Shown: piece after piece, positions 16,846-25,452 of the stretch | Layout of the letters: the number at the start of each line of letters is the position of its first letter | Position numbering within the stretch: the first letter of the stretch is position 1 | Assembly (NCBI GenBank): GCA_016722575.1 | Contig: JADKIY010000001.1 | Span: 124,001 to 188,000 of the forward strand | DNA: 64,000 nt | Origin: Elusimicrobiota bacterium | GTDB lineage: Bacteria; Elusimicrobiota; Elusimicrobia; FEN-1173 | Reading direction: 5' to 3' | Translations under genes and position numbers: made by a program | The notes under the pieces: generated by a model | Told to the model about the DNA's origin: nothing | The model's database searches: none | The model's input: the letters and a program-made list of their open reading frames with translations, nothing else

Positions 16846-19800
16846 AGTTCCACCTCTTTTTCGCTCCAGATTTTTTTCTCAAGCAGGGACACCAGCACCG
16901 GGAGGACCACCAGCGTCAGGAGCGTCGAAGACACGACGCCGCCAATAACGACGGAGGCCAGCGGGCGCTGGACCTCGGAGCCGACGCCGGAAGAGAGCAT
17001 CATGGGCAGGAACCCGAAGATTTCAACCAGGGCCGTCATGAGGACGGGACGAATTCTCAAGTCCGTGCCCTGGTGAATGAGGTCTTGACCCTTGACGCCC
17101 TCACGGTGGAGGTCGTTGAAGCAGTTGATGAGGACCACCCCGTTCAATACGGCAATGCCGGAAAGCGCCACGAACCCCACCCCGGCGGAGATACTGAAGG
17201 GCAGGCCGTTCAGCATGAGGCCCAGGACGCCCCCCACCAGCGCCAAAGGTACGCAGGAGAAGATAAGGAAGGTCTCGTAGACGTTGCGGAAGGCGATGTA
17301 GATCATGCCGAGCACCAGAACCAGGACGAGGGGCGTCAAGACCGCCAAGCGGGCCTTGGCCTGCTGGAGGTTCTTGAAGTTGCCCCCCCACTCGATGAAA
17401 TAGCCCGAGGGCATCCTGACGGCATCATCCACTTTCCTCCGGGCCTCGGCCACGAAACTCTCCGTGTCCCGGCCGCGCGGGTTGACGAGGATGGCGACCC
17501 GGCGCTTGCCCATCTCCCGGGAATAGGCGCCGAAGGTGTCCGTGAAGCGGAGGCTCGCCGCCTCGGCCAGGGGGACGGTGGAGTTGGCGGAGATGCCGAC
17601 GGGGAGGGTCTTTAGGGCGTCCAAGTCGGAGCGGTCCTTTTCGTTCAGCCGTACGACAATGGGGAAGCGTTTCATCCCCTCGTAGATGACGCCGACTTCC
17701 TGGCCGCCGACGGCGGTGCCGACCGTCTCCAGCACCTCGCGGTTGGAGACGCCAAGGGAATGGAGCAGCTCGAGGTTGGGTTCGACATGCAAGAGCGGCG
17801 ACTTGCCCTGGATCTCCAGCTCCACGTCGCCGGCACCGGGTACCTTATCTATGACGGACTTGATCTTACCGGAGAGGTCCGACAGGAGGTCCATGTCGTC
17901 GCCGAAGATTTTGACGGAGATGTCGGCGCGGGTTCCCTCCAAAAGCTCGTTGAAGCGCATCTGGATGGGCTGGGTGAGGAGCATACGCTGGCCCGGCACT
18001 TTTCGCCGGAGCCGTTCGACGAGCGCGTCCGAGAGGTCTGCCTTCGAGGGCTTCCGACCGTTGATGGGTTCCCAGCCGTCCTTGTCCTTGAGGAGGATGA
18101 AGGTGTCCGAGAGGTTAACGCCCATGGGGTCGGTGGCGACCTCAGCGGTGCCGATGCGGCTGAAAACGTGGCTGACCTGGGGGAACTCCCGGATGACGGC
18201 TTCGGTCTTCTCCTGGAGGGCCACGGTTTGGTCGATGCTGATGGTGCCGGGGCGAACGAATTGGATAGCGAGGGACCCTTCGTCCAACTGCGGGAGGAAC
18301 TCGCCGCCCAGACGCGTGAAAAGAAATCCGCCCAGGAGGATGGAAAAGGCCCCCAAGGCCAGAACCCAGGCACGGTGCTTAAGGAATAATTTGAGCGTCG
18401 GCTCATAGGCGCGCCTGATCTTGAGCATGAGCCAGGGTTCCTTCTCCCCCACGTCGCCCTTGAGGAAGAGGCTCGCGAGGGCCGGGGCGATGGTGAAGGA
18501 GAGGACGAAGGCGGCCAAGAGAGCGATGCAGAAGGTCCCCACCATCGGGACGAACATCTTGCCCTCCACGCCGGTGAAGGCGAAGATGGGCAGGAAGACC
18601 ACCACGATGATGATCTGGCCGAACCCCGCGGACTGCCGGATTTCGAGAGTGGCCTCCTCGATGGTGCGGGCCAGCTCGTCCTTCTTGAGCGCCCGCCCCA
18701 ATTCCAGGCTCCGGTGGTGGACCCGGCGCACGCAGTTGTCGATGACGATGACGACACCGTCCACGATAATGCCAAAGTCCAGGGCACCCAGGCTCATGAG
18801 ATTGCCGGACATTCCCATGCGCTTCATCACGATGAAGGTGATGAGAAGCGTAAGCGGGATGGTGACGGCGGTGATGAGCGCGGCCCGAAGATTGCCCAGG
18901 AGGAGGACCAGGATGACGATGACCAGCAGGGCGCCGGTGACGAGATTGTGCTCGACGGTGCCGAGCGTGGCGTCCACCAGGACAGAGCGGTCGTAGAGGA
19001 CGTTAAGGACGACCCCTTCGGGGAGGCCCTTCTTGATCTCCGCCGCTTTCTCCGCCACGCGGTGGGCGACGACGCGACTGTTCTCGCCCAGGCGCATGAG
19101 CGCGGTGCCGACGATATCCTCCCGGCCGTTCACGAGAGCGGCGCCGGTACGGAGCTCCGTGGCCAGTTGGACCTGGGCCACATCGCCGATGCGGATCGTC
19201 TTGAGGGACTCCAGAGACTTGATGGGTGCATGGCGAATGTCTTCCGCGTCCTTAAGGAGGCCGGTGGCTTGGACAAGGAACTGCTCACCCGTCTGCTGGA
19301 TGTAACCGCCGCCCACGTTGCGGTTGGTGTTCTCCAGGGCCCCGATGAGGTCGTTGAAGTGGAGGCCGTATCGAGCCATTTGGCGGATGTTGGGTTGGAT
19401 GTGAAACTGTTTCTCGAAGCCGCCGATGCTGTTGACTTCGGCAACACCGGGCACCGTGAGGAGGCGGGGTTTCACATACCAATCTTGGATGCTCTTGAGC
19501 TCCATGAGCTGAGCGACACGGGCGGCGCCAACGGCGGGCGTGGAGGCCTGAAGGGTGTAGAAGTAGACCTCGCCCAAACCCGTGGTGACCGGGCCGAGGC
19601 CCGGCTGGATTCCTGCCGGGAGATCGGAAACGACGCCTTGGAGTCGCTCCGACACCATTTGCCGAGCGCGATAGATGTCCACCCCGTCCTCGAAAACCAG
19701 GGTGACTTGAGAAAGGCCGAACCGGGAAATGGAGCGGGTCTGGACGAGGTCCGCCAGGCCGCCCATGCCGTTCTCAATGGGGACGGTGATGTAGCGCTCG

Positions 19801-19982
19801 ATTTCCTCGGGAGTGAGGCCCTCGACGGCGGTATTGACTTGCACTTGGTTGTTGGTGATATCGGGCACGGCGTCGATGGGCAGAGCTTGGAAGCTGGTCC
19901 ACCCCAGGCCCGCGAGGATGAGGGCCAAAGCGAAGACAAGGCCCCGGTTATTGACGGAAAATCTGACGAGTTTTTCGATCAT
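16842..19982 (-). CDS. czcA: Heavy-metal efflux RND pump, CzcA family
   Basis: This 1046-residue inner-membrane pump is of full family length. Helix 4 holds LGALDFGIIVDGVVIVIDN (about 398-416), the Asp-pair motif of the divalent-cation (Czc/Cnr) HME group rather than the monovalent Cus group. The N-terminus (PIDAVPDITNNQVQVNT) and periplasmic signatures are also typical. It drives Zn2+/Co2+/Cd2+/Ni2+ out of the periplasm with the proton gradient. It sits in the operon czcC, czcB-like, czcA, PII, SEC-C, CDF, with 17 bp before it and a 4-bp overlap after it. Confidence 0.95.
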   Translation of the reverse strand: MIEKLVRFSVNNRGLVFALALILAGLGWTSFQALPIDAVPDITNNQVQVNTAVEGLTPEEIERYITVPIENGMGGLADLVQTRSISRFGLSQVTLVFEDGVDIYRARQMVSERLQGVVSDLPAGIQPGLGPVTTGLGEVYFYTLQASTPAVGAARVAQLMELKSIQDWYVKPRLLTVPGVAEVNSIGGFEKQFHIQPNIRQMARYGLHFNDLIGALENTNRNVGGGYIQQTGEQFLVQATGLLKDAEDIRHAPIKSLESLKTIRIGDVAQVQLATELRTGAALVNGREDIVGTALMRLGENSRVVAHRVAEKAAEIKKGLPEGVVLNVLYDRSVLVDATLGTVEHNLVTGALLVIVILVLLLGNLRAALITAVTIPLTLLITFIVMKRMGMSGNLMSLGALDFGIIVDGVVIVIDNCVRRVHHRSLELGRALKKDELARTIEEATLEIRQSAGFGQIIIVVVFLPIFAFTGVEGKMFVPMVGTFCIALLAAFVLSFTIAPALASLFLKGDVGEKEPWLMLKIRRAYEPTLKLFLKHRAWVLALGAFSILLGGFLFTRLGGEFLPQLDEGSLAIQFVRPGTISIDQTVALQEKTEAVIREFPQVSHVFSRIGTAEVATDPMGVNLSDTFILLKDKDGWEPINGRKPSKADLSDALVERLRRKVPGQRMLLTQPIQMRFNELLEGTRADISVKIFGDDMDLLSDLSGKIKSVIDKVPGAGDVELEIQGKSPLLHVEPNLELLHSLGVSNREVLETVGTAVGGQEVGVIYEGMKRFPIVVRLNEKDRSDLDALKTLPVGISANSTVPLAEAASLRFTDTFGAYSREMGKRRVAILVNPRGRDTESFVAEARRKVDDAVRMPSGYFIEWGGNFKNLQQAKARLAVLTPLVLVLVLGMIYIAFRNVYETFLIFSCVPLALVGGVLGLMLNGLPFSISAGVGFVALSGIAVLNGVVLINCFNDLHREGVKGQDLIHQGTDLRIRPVLMTALVEIFGFLPMMLSSGVGSEVQRPLASVVIGGVVSSTLLTLVVLPVLVSLLEKKIWSEKEVEL

Positions 19983-19999
19983 GAGGGTCTCCTAAAAAT

Positions 20000-20557
20000 C
20001 TAGTGGCCGTGCCCGGCTTCGCCGGTGGAAAAAGCGTCCAGCTCGGCAACGCGGAGGAGCGGGACGCCCTCAACGACGATTTGGTCGCTGGGGCGAAGGT
20101 CTTTCTTCCGATGCGGGATGAACCGGACAAGAATGCCCTGGCGCCGCGCCGCGCCCTCAATCAACTTGTACCAACCATCCCGCAGACGATAGACACCGGT
20201 CTCATCCTTAAAAGTGACAATGGCCGATTTGGGGAGAATAAACTCTCCGGGCACGGCTTGGGTCTTGATCCCCAAGGTCTTGACGGCTTCATCGGAGAGT
20301 TGAAGGCCTTTCTCGGCGTCGGTGGCCGTCACGGCGTTGCCGGGACCGACACCGGAAGAGGCTTCTTCTTCCCCCTCTTCGTGACCTTCTTTCCCTTGGT
20401 CGTCGTGTTCTTCGCCCTCCTCATGTCGGCCCTCACCCCCGTTCTCATGGTCCTTGTGGCTTTCTTCCGCAGGGGATTCCTGAAGAACGGGGGAGAGTTT
20501 CTCGGCCCGAATTCCGAGAGGCAAAGCGAGGCAAAGGATCAAAAGAAAGAGTTTCAT
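20000..20557 (-). CDS. Minimal CzcB-like periplasmic adaptor
   Basis: This 185-residue protein has a signal peptide (about 1-18) and a His/Glu-rich segment (about 30-70, repeated HEEGEE/HDD units) likely to bind metal. It then has the adaptor start (LSDEAVKTLGIKTQAV) joined almost directly to the adaptor end (LPKSAIVTFKDETGVYRLRDGWYKL, and IVVEGVPLLRVAELDA). The lipoyl and alpha-hairpin domains that make normal CzcB about 400 residues are missing. It overlaps czcC by 4 bp. Either it works as a shortened adaptor or an in-frame loss has made it non-functional for tunnel formation. Confidence 0.75.
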   Translation of the reverse strand: MKLFLLILCLALPLGIRAEKLSPVLQESPAEESHKDHENGGEGRHEEGEEHDDQGKEGHEEGEEEASSGVGPGNAVTATDAEKGLQLSDEAVKTLGIKTQAVPGEFILPKSAIVTFKDETGVYRLRDGWYKLIEGAARRQGILVRFIPHRKKDLRPSDQIVVEGVPLLRVAELDAFSTGEAGHGH

Positions 20558-21783
20558 AGTCCCTCCTGAAGGGCACTGCCTTCCAAAACGTAGATGGACC
20601 AGAGAGCTTCCAGGGCGCGGAGCTCCTGAGCGTTGAGGCTTTCGGCGAAGTCGGTCATTTGGCGGTGGGCCTCGATGACGAGGGCGCTTTGGACAAGGCC
20701 CCGCTCGAAAAGGCTTTCCATGCCTTGGTGCTTCTTTTCCATCTGCTCAAGAGAGGGCATGCCGCGCAGGGAAGCGACAGCGTCTTGATAGACCTCAAAC
20801 CAGGTTTGCCATTGCGTGGAGAGTTCGCGATCGCGTTGGGCCAGGTTGACTTCGGCGCGACGGGCCTCGGTGCGCGCCAAGGCGCGGGCACCCTGGTTCT
20901 GTTGATAAAGAGGAAGGTCCAGGGAGAGCGCGCCGCCCAAGGACCGATTCTTCCGGCCGCGTCCGGATTCCATCCCCACCTTGGGACCGAGCTTGAGATC
21001 GGGCCGGGCGTCGCTGTCGGCCAGGGCCAGTTCAGCTTGGGCGAGGGCGAGGTCGGCCTGGGCCTCCTTGCGGAGCGCCCCGGCAATAGGCGGTGCGGCA
21101 GTAAGACCGGGCCATGCGGTCTTGGGCTCGGGGAGAGCCTTGAGGATCGTTGGGAAGTCAGCGCCGGTGGCGAGATCGAAATACCGCTTCAAGGCCCGCT
21201 GCTCCTGCAGGAGCCGGGATTTGCGCAAGGTATAGTCGCTCTGCGCAAGGAGGAAGACGTTGAGCGAAACTTGCTGTTCGGGCGAAAGCTGGCGGCGGTT
21301 TTTGTATTGGCCGATGATGGTGCCGAAGGTGTTCTGGGCCTCCTCCACGGCGTGGAGCTCGTCCTGGAGATGCCTGAGACGATAGAGGTTGAGGACGGCG
21401 GAAAGGGTCACCTCCTCCCGCGTCTTCTGCACCCGCGCGAGCACCGCTTCTTTTTGCGCCCTGGCGCGATCCAGACGATGTCGGCGTTTTCCGCCCATTT
21501 CGAAGGTATGGAGGTAAGAGGCCTCGGCGGAAAGGGCGGCCTCATCCTCTTCGCTGTTGGACACGGCCTCCGCGTCGAGCGCGGGGTTGGGACGCTGACG
21601 GGCGAAGGCATCGAGCGCATCGAGGTTGGCGGCCTCGGCCTCGGCGCGGAGAACGTCCGGGTGGTTTTTCTGGACGCACGCCAGGACGTCCTGGGGTGAG
21701 GCGAAGGACGGACACGAGGGCTCGTCCGCGCGGACAACCTGGAATATGAACAAGGGCAGAAGCCCGACGAATAAATTTTTCAT
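20554..21783 (-). CDS. czcC: Outer-membrane efflux protein, CzcC/TolC family
   Basis: This 409-residue protein has a signal peptide (MKNLFVGLLPLFIFQVVRA) and the doubled helical-hairpin pattern of outer-membrane factors. The conserved start of each repeat is visible (NHPDVLRAEAEAANLDALDA near 35, EAQADLALAQAELALADSD near 235). It forms the exit duct for the CzcA pump. It is the first pump gene of the operon, with a small Cys-rich protein gene 81 bp upstream. Confidence 0.88.
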   Translation of the reverse strand: MKNLFVGLLPLFIFQVVRADEPSCPSFASPQDVLACVQKNHPDVLRAEAEAANLDALDAFARQRPNPALDAEAVSNSEEDEAALSAEASYLHTFEMGGKRRHRLDRARAQKEAVLARVQKTREEVTLSAVLNLYRLRHLQDELHAVEEAQNTFGTIIGQYKNRRQLSPEQQVSLNVFLLAQSDYTLRKSRLLQEQRALKRYFDLATGADFPTILKALPEPKTAWPGLTAAPPIAGALRKEAQADLALAQAELALADSDARPDLKLGPKVGMESGRGRKNRSLGGALSLDLPLYQQNQGARALARTEARRAEVNLAQRDRELSTQWQTWFEVYQDAVASLRGMPSLEQMEKKHQGMESLFERGLVQSALVIEAHRQMTDFAESLNAQELRALEALWSIYVLEGSALQEGL

Positions 21784-21864
21784 AGGTTCCTTTATGGATT
21801 CGGAATGCCGTCTGGCGCTCGAGGATGGCCGGACAGGGGATATTAATGGTGGAGATGAAGCGGG

Positions 21865-22116
21865 TTAAGAGGAGACTTTAGGGGGGTGAAAAATGGACTT
21901 GTCGGACAGGAAGTCCAGCAAGTCCGCGTCCACGCGGACGATCTGCGGAGTGGACGGGATGACTTGGTGAGGCCTGGAATCCGGGTTGTTGACGAGATGG
22001 ACGCACGTGCAAGTATGGCAGACGGGAACAGCGCCGTGGCAGTCCGCCGCCGCGCTGTTCAAGGCCATATCATTGCCAAAACCTAAAAGCATGAACAGAA
22101 AAATCCACTTTCTCAT
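21865..22116 (-). CDS. Small secreted Cys/His-rich protein at the head of the metal operon
   Basis: This 83-residue protein starts at MRKWIFLFMLLG (22114-22116); an in-frame ATG six codons earlier is possible. It has a signal peptide of about 26 residues, then a cluster ADCHGAVPVCHTCTCVHLV with five Cys and two His within about 20 residues. I recognise no family. Location as first gene before czcC and the thiol/His cluster suggest periplasmic metal binding or sensing. It lacks any DNA-binding part, so regulation would need another protein. Confidence 0.6.
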   Translation of the reverse strand: MRKWIFLFMLLGFGNDMALNSAAADCHGAVPVCHTCTCVHLVNNPDSRPHQVIPSTPQIVRVDADLLDFLSDKSIFHPPKVSS

Positions 22117-22331
22117 CTTTCGTGAGCATAACACACGCGAGACGCCCCTGCAAGTGGGGTAGGACCACGCTCAATCTCAAAGGGTGGCCGCGACTCAAAC
22201 GGCAGAGATTAGGCTTCTATCAGATTTCGATATTCTTCTTGCGATCTATTCGACCATTGATCGAAGTATTCAGACACAGGATGGGGGGGCCTAGACAAGC
22301 AGGGCAAAGCAATCGCAATCCCTTTAGAAAC

Positions 22332-22358
22332 AAAAAACGGGTGACACGCAACGCACCC
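22332..22358 (-). terminator. Terminator after the lipoprotein gene
   Basis: On the minus strand CGGGTG and CACCCG form a stem around a 10-base loop, followed by six T. It lies 31 bp after the stop at 22390 and is the counterpart of the hairpin at about 15461-15498. Confidence 0.65.
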
Positions 22359-22435
22359 GCCCGCAACTCAAACGATTGAGATCTATTTTTCAGCGTTTCA
22401 GAAATCCACTCCGAAATTCCGGCATTTCTTCAAGT
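22345..22435 (-). repeat. Gene-end plus terminator repeat, right copy flanking the metal cassette
   Basis: This is the direct-repeat partner of 15475-15565. AACGCACCCGCCC.CAACTCA, GCGTTTCAG and TTCCGGCATTTC are shared in order. Here it is the true 3' end of the lipoprotein gene and its terminator. The region between this and the small Cys-rich gene (22117-22331) holds the upstream region of the metal operon, in which I found no clear promoter. Confidence 0.6.
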
Positions 22436-22854
22436 TCCGATGAATCGATCGTTAGCGGCGCTAAATTTAGTCGTTCCCCCATCCACGGGGACCCCAAGGG
22501 CCCGACGACCACTGAATCAATATCGATCAGATTCATTTCAAACGTGTCTTTCCTAGATACCTTCGAGATTTTAAGTTCTGTGCCCACGGCCACCCGCCCT
22601 AGGGCAATCACATCAGGTGTTTTGAAAGGGAACGTCATCCCCTCGTTCAACGCCGGAACTTCGTTAACCCCCGCTTCCCCAAGGAATTTCACGCCCGAGC
22701 CCCGATATTGAAAAACCACTAATTCCTTCTCCGCACGCACCACTGCTCCTATAAAGGGGGCCACACTGGCCCTCCCCGAAAGATCAACGCGTCTCGGTAT
22801 GATCGAGCATGCCGCAAGAAAAACCAGTGCCACCAATGAAATTTTGCGCTTCAT
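22390..22854 (-). CDS. Putative lipoprotein of unknown function
   Basis: The start at MKRKISLVALVFLAACSIIP (22852-22854) gives 154 residues with a clear lipobox (LAAC). Earlier in-frame starts would bury the signal peptide. The mature part is beta-rich without known motifs. The start codon overlaps the stop of the hydrolase-like gene by 4 bp, so the two are translationally coupled and probably work together at the envelope. A terminator follows. A decayed copy of its 3' end lies at about 15535-15599. Confidence 0.75.
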   Translation of the reverse strand: MKRKISLVALVFLAACSIIPRRVDLSGRASVAPFIGAVVRAEKELVVFQYRGSGVKFLGEAGVNEVPALNEGMTFPFKTPDVIALGRVAVGTELKISKVSRKDTFEMNLIDIDSVVVGPLGSPWMGERLNLAPLTIDSSELEEMPEFRSGFLKR

Positions 22855-25292
22855 TTTGACCCCATTTGATCTTTCATGCGTTTTGCCCAATCCGCCACGG
22901 CTTCACGATAATACACAAAGGAATGATGATTCCCTTTTCTCGTCATATTTAAGGAGCTATCGATTTTTGTCCATTCTGTATGCAGTTGACGGTCAGCAAG
23001 CGTTGGGATAAGCCAACCAGTCAGGCGTCGGTTTGCCAGAGGGATTTTATCGGCTTTGTTCCAAATATTTTCTGCGCTCGCCAATCCCTTGGACTTAGCA
23101 TCGATGTGCCACTCCGCCCCCACCCCGATGTAGTGGATTTTGGATCTATTCTCTACCGACAACAAGTTAAGTGCGGCATTAAAAATTGCGGTCCCCTGGC
23201 TGTGGGCAACAACGTACACCTCGCCTTTCATTGCTATCCCGGCTCGGATCGCCTTGGCCGTTTCGATCGCGGGGCGGTCTATTGTTCCCAAATACTCATG
23301 GCCCAAAATTTGAAGAAAATCCCCCACTCCCGTCGTCCCATTTTCAACCCGGGTGGCCTTATCAACTCCAAACACTCCTTTAACAAAATTATTGATATCG
23401 AATGACGCCCGGCGTGAATTCCAAATCCCATTGATTGTAACAACCGCTGGGCCGGTTTCAGAGAATTCGATGGTTGTCCGTTTTCGAAACATATCTCCAG
23501 ACAAAACACTAAACAACGCCCCGGTCCCTAATTTTTGGCCCAACCACGTATTGTCCAGCCCTCGAGCAATTTTCGGGAGCAAACCATCCATTATTCGACC
23601 GATAATTTGCAACGGCCACGTTACCGCACTGATTAACCCTCGAACCAATCCACCGACAATACTTTTGACGTCCCCCCCATCCACCTCTCCCCCGAGCAAC
23701 ACTTGCTCGAAGTTCTTCTCCATCGCTTGATGCCATGCTTGGATGGTTTGATCGGGCAGGGCCTTTGTCCGCGCCAGGTCTTCCAATGCCTTCCCTGATT
23801 GAACCATGGCGTTTGCTTTCCCCGCATTGTCTGTTTGAGGGGATACGGCGACACGATAATTTTCCGCTAGATTCGCCAAAGTGTTCGCCACCGCTTCATT
23901 TTGGGCAACGTTTTGTTCGATGCTCGGAAGTCTCGTATTCAGATCGGCTGTCTTCCCAACGACAGCATCGTATTCTTCTTTCCGAACGGCATTGTTGAGT
24001 TGCGTTAAATCTTTGCTCAGCCCCTCCGTTTGTTTCACCGGCGATTTCATCACCCCTGTTCCCAGACTGTTGGCCAAGAAATTGGTCGCCTGCGTTCCCT
24101 TCTCTGTCGCTTTTTGGGACCGATCGGTTAGGCCGGCGAGGTCCGCGCTTAATTTATCTATTTCGGCTTTGAGACCTGTTGTTTCCTTAGGGCTATTGTT
24201 TTCTGTCACCACAAGGGATTTATTGCCTTTCTCGATCGTGAAGGACTGCATTTTCATCAATCCGGCCTGTAAAGAAAATGTCGCCTGACGCATTGTTACC
24301 GGATTGTCCATCCCCAAGTTTTTCGACATCGACGGGTTTAAATCCACATTGGTGTTGGAAAAGTTAAATCGGCCCCCCACCACTTCGTTTGTTGTGGGGG
24401 ATTTTATAGGGCCTTGAAACGTCATTCCCCCCGGTTGAACCGTGCCAAAACCATCGATGGGCGTCGGAGCCGTCACTGCGATCACGGTGTTGGCCTTCAT
24501 TCGGCCGAAATCCAGGCCCGTGGGGGTTATTGAACCATTGATGTTCGTCATCTTCACGGGTAAAAGCGCCCCCGATTTGTCCTTCATGCCCCCGAAGGTG
24601 GGTTCCATGCTGGTGCCCTGTATCACATTGATTTGGCCTTTATTGTCCGCCTGGAACGTCGATCCCGATTCCCACAACTTCCCTTGGGCGAAGGTTTGGC
24701 CTCCCTTGGACATGTAGGTGTTCGTCCCCGTGGGGGTCAAGTTCGGGTTTTGGCTCACCACCACTTTTTGTTGGTTCGCCACCGCTTGTTGTTGTCGGGG
24801 AGCCACAAACACCCGTTGAACCAGGTTCCCGATGGCTCCACCGATCTTTTGTATTCCACTGCCGATGGCTTTAAAAAGCGACTGAATAAGGTTCGTTTTT
24901 ACGGGCGCCGCCACCCCCATCGGGGTTCTGATATCCAATTTCATGTTTTGAGGCTTTTGTGAAGAAAAGTTGAACGCGATTTTGGGTTGAATCGTAGGAA
25001 CAACGGGATTGTTGATTTTGGGAGTTGCCATCACCGACGCGTAGTTCACCGTCTGGCGGAACTGCAGTGCCGCGTTCATGTTGCTAACTTGGCGATCCAG
25101 CTGAAAGCTTGAGGAGAAATTATTTTTCGACTTGAATTCGTTTCGATAACTCTGGGGCTTGTAAGACTTGAATTCGTCGTCATAAGCGAGCAGCGACAAA
25201 GGCGAAACCGCCAACGCCAAGGTTAGCGCGGTAGCAATGCATTTTTGACTTTGGAAGCCGAGCAGGGTGTCAAAACGAGGTTCTCGGCGCAT
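22851..25292 (-). CDS. Large secreted protein with C-terminal alpha/beta-hydrolase-like domain
   Basis: This 813-residue protein has an N-terminal hydrophobic signal (about 18-36). A Ser/Thr/Asn/Gln-rich beta region (about 40-380) and a helical region (about 385-520) follow. The C-terminal part contains VVTINGIWNS, VYVVAHSQGTAIFN (a GxSxG-like nucleophile elbow as HSQG, near residue 697) and a late GNHHSFVYY that could supply the catalytic His. That order matches lipase-like hydrolases. AAGGGGG precedes the ATG. GC content is below the chromosomal flanks. Function is unknown; a secreted esterase, effector or surface protein are all possible. Confidence 0.7.
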   Translation of the reverse strand: MRREPRFDTLLGFQSQKCIATALTLALAVSPLSLLAYDDEFKSYKPQSYRNEFKSKNNFSSSFQLDRQVSNMNAALQFRQTVNYASVMATPKINNPVVPTIQPKIAFNFSSQKPQNMKLDIRTPMGVAAPVKTNLIQSLFKAIGSGIQKIGGAIGNLVQRVFVAPRQQQAVANQQKVVVSQNPNLTPTGTNTYMSKGGQTFAQGKLWESGSTFQADNKGQINVIQGTSMEPTFGGMKDKSGALLPVKMTNINGSITPTGLDFGRMKANTVIAVTAPTPIDGFGTVQPGGMTFQGPIKSPTTNEVVGGRFNFSNTNVDLNPSMSKNLGMDNPVTMRQATFSLQAGLMKMQSFTIEKGNKSLVVTENNSPKETTGLKAEIDKLSADLAGLTDRSQKATEKGTQATNFLANSLGTGVMKSPVKQTEGLSKDLTQLNNAVRKEEYDAVVGKTADLNTRLPSIEQNVAQNEAVANTLANLAENYRVAVSPQTDNAGKANAMVQSGKALEDLARTKALPDQTIQAWHQAMEKNFEQVLLGGEVDGGDVKSIVGGLVRGLISAVTWPLQIIGRIMDGLLPKIARGLDNTWLGQKLGTGALFSVLSGDMFRKRTTIEFSETGPAVVTINGIWNSRRASFDINNFVKGVFGVDKATRVENGTTGVGDFLQILGHEYLGTIDRPAIETAKAIRAGIAMKGEVYVVAHSQGTAIFNAALNLLSVENRSKIHYIGVGAEWHIDAKSKGLASAENIWNKADKIPLANRRLTGWLIPTLADRQLHTEWTKIDSSLNMTRKGNHHSFVYYREAVADWAKRMKDQMGSK

Positions 25293-25452
25293 CGGGGCCC
25301 CCTTAGAGGCAAAACAACCAGAACATTCTACTGGGGTTCCTCTTTTTGGTCAATGCGGATAATTTCAGTTTATTTTTATCGACCCCACACTTGCCGGGAG
25401 ATGACCCTCCCCTGTTTATCAGGTCATTTGCAGGTTTGGTTTTTGACCTAAA

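Noticed and set aside
18714..20003. Long open frame opposite czcA
   Set aside because: It is antisense to a conserved pump gene and has no recognisable domain.
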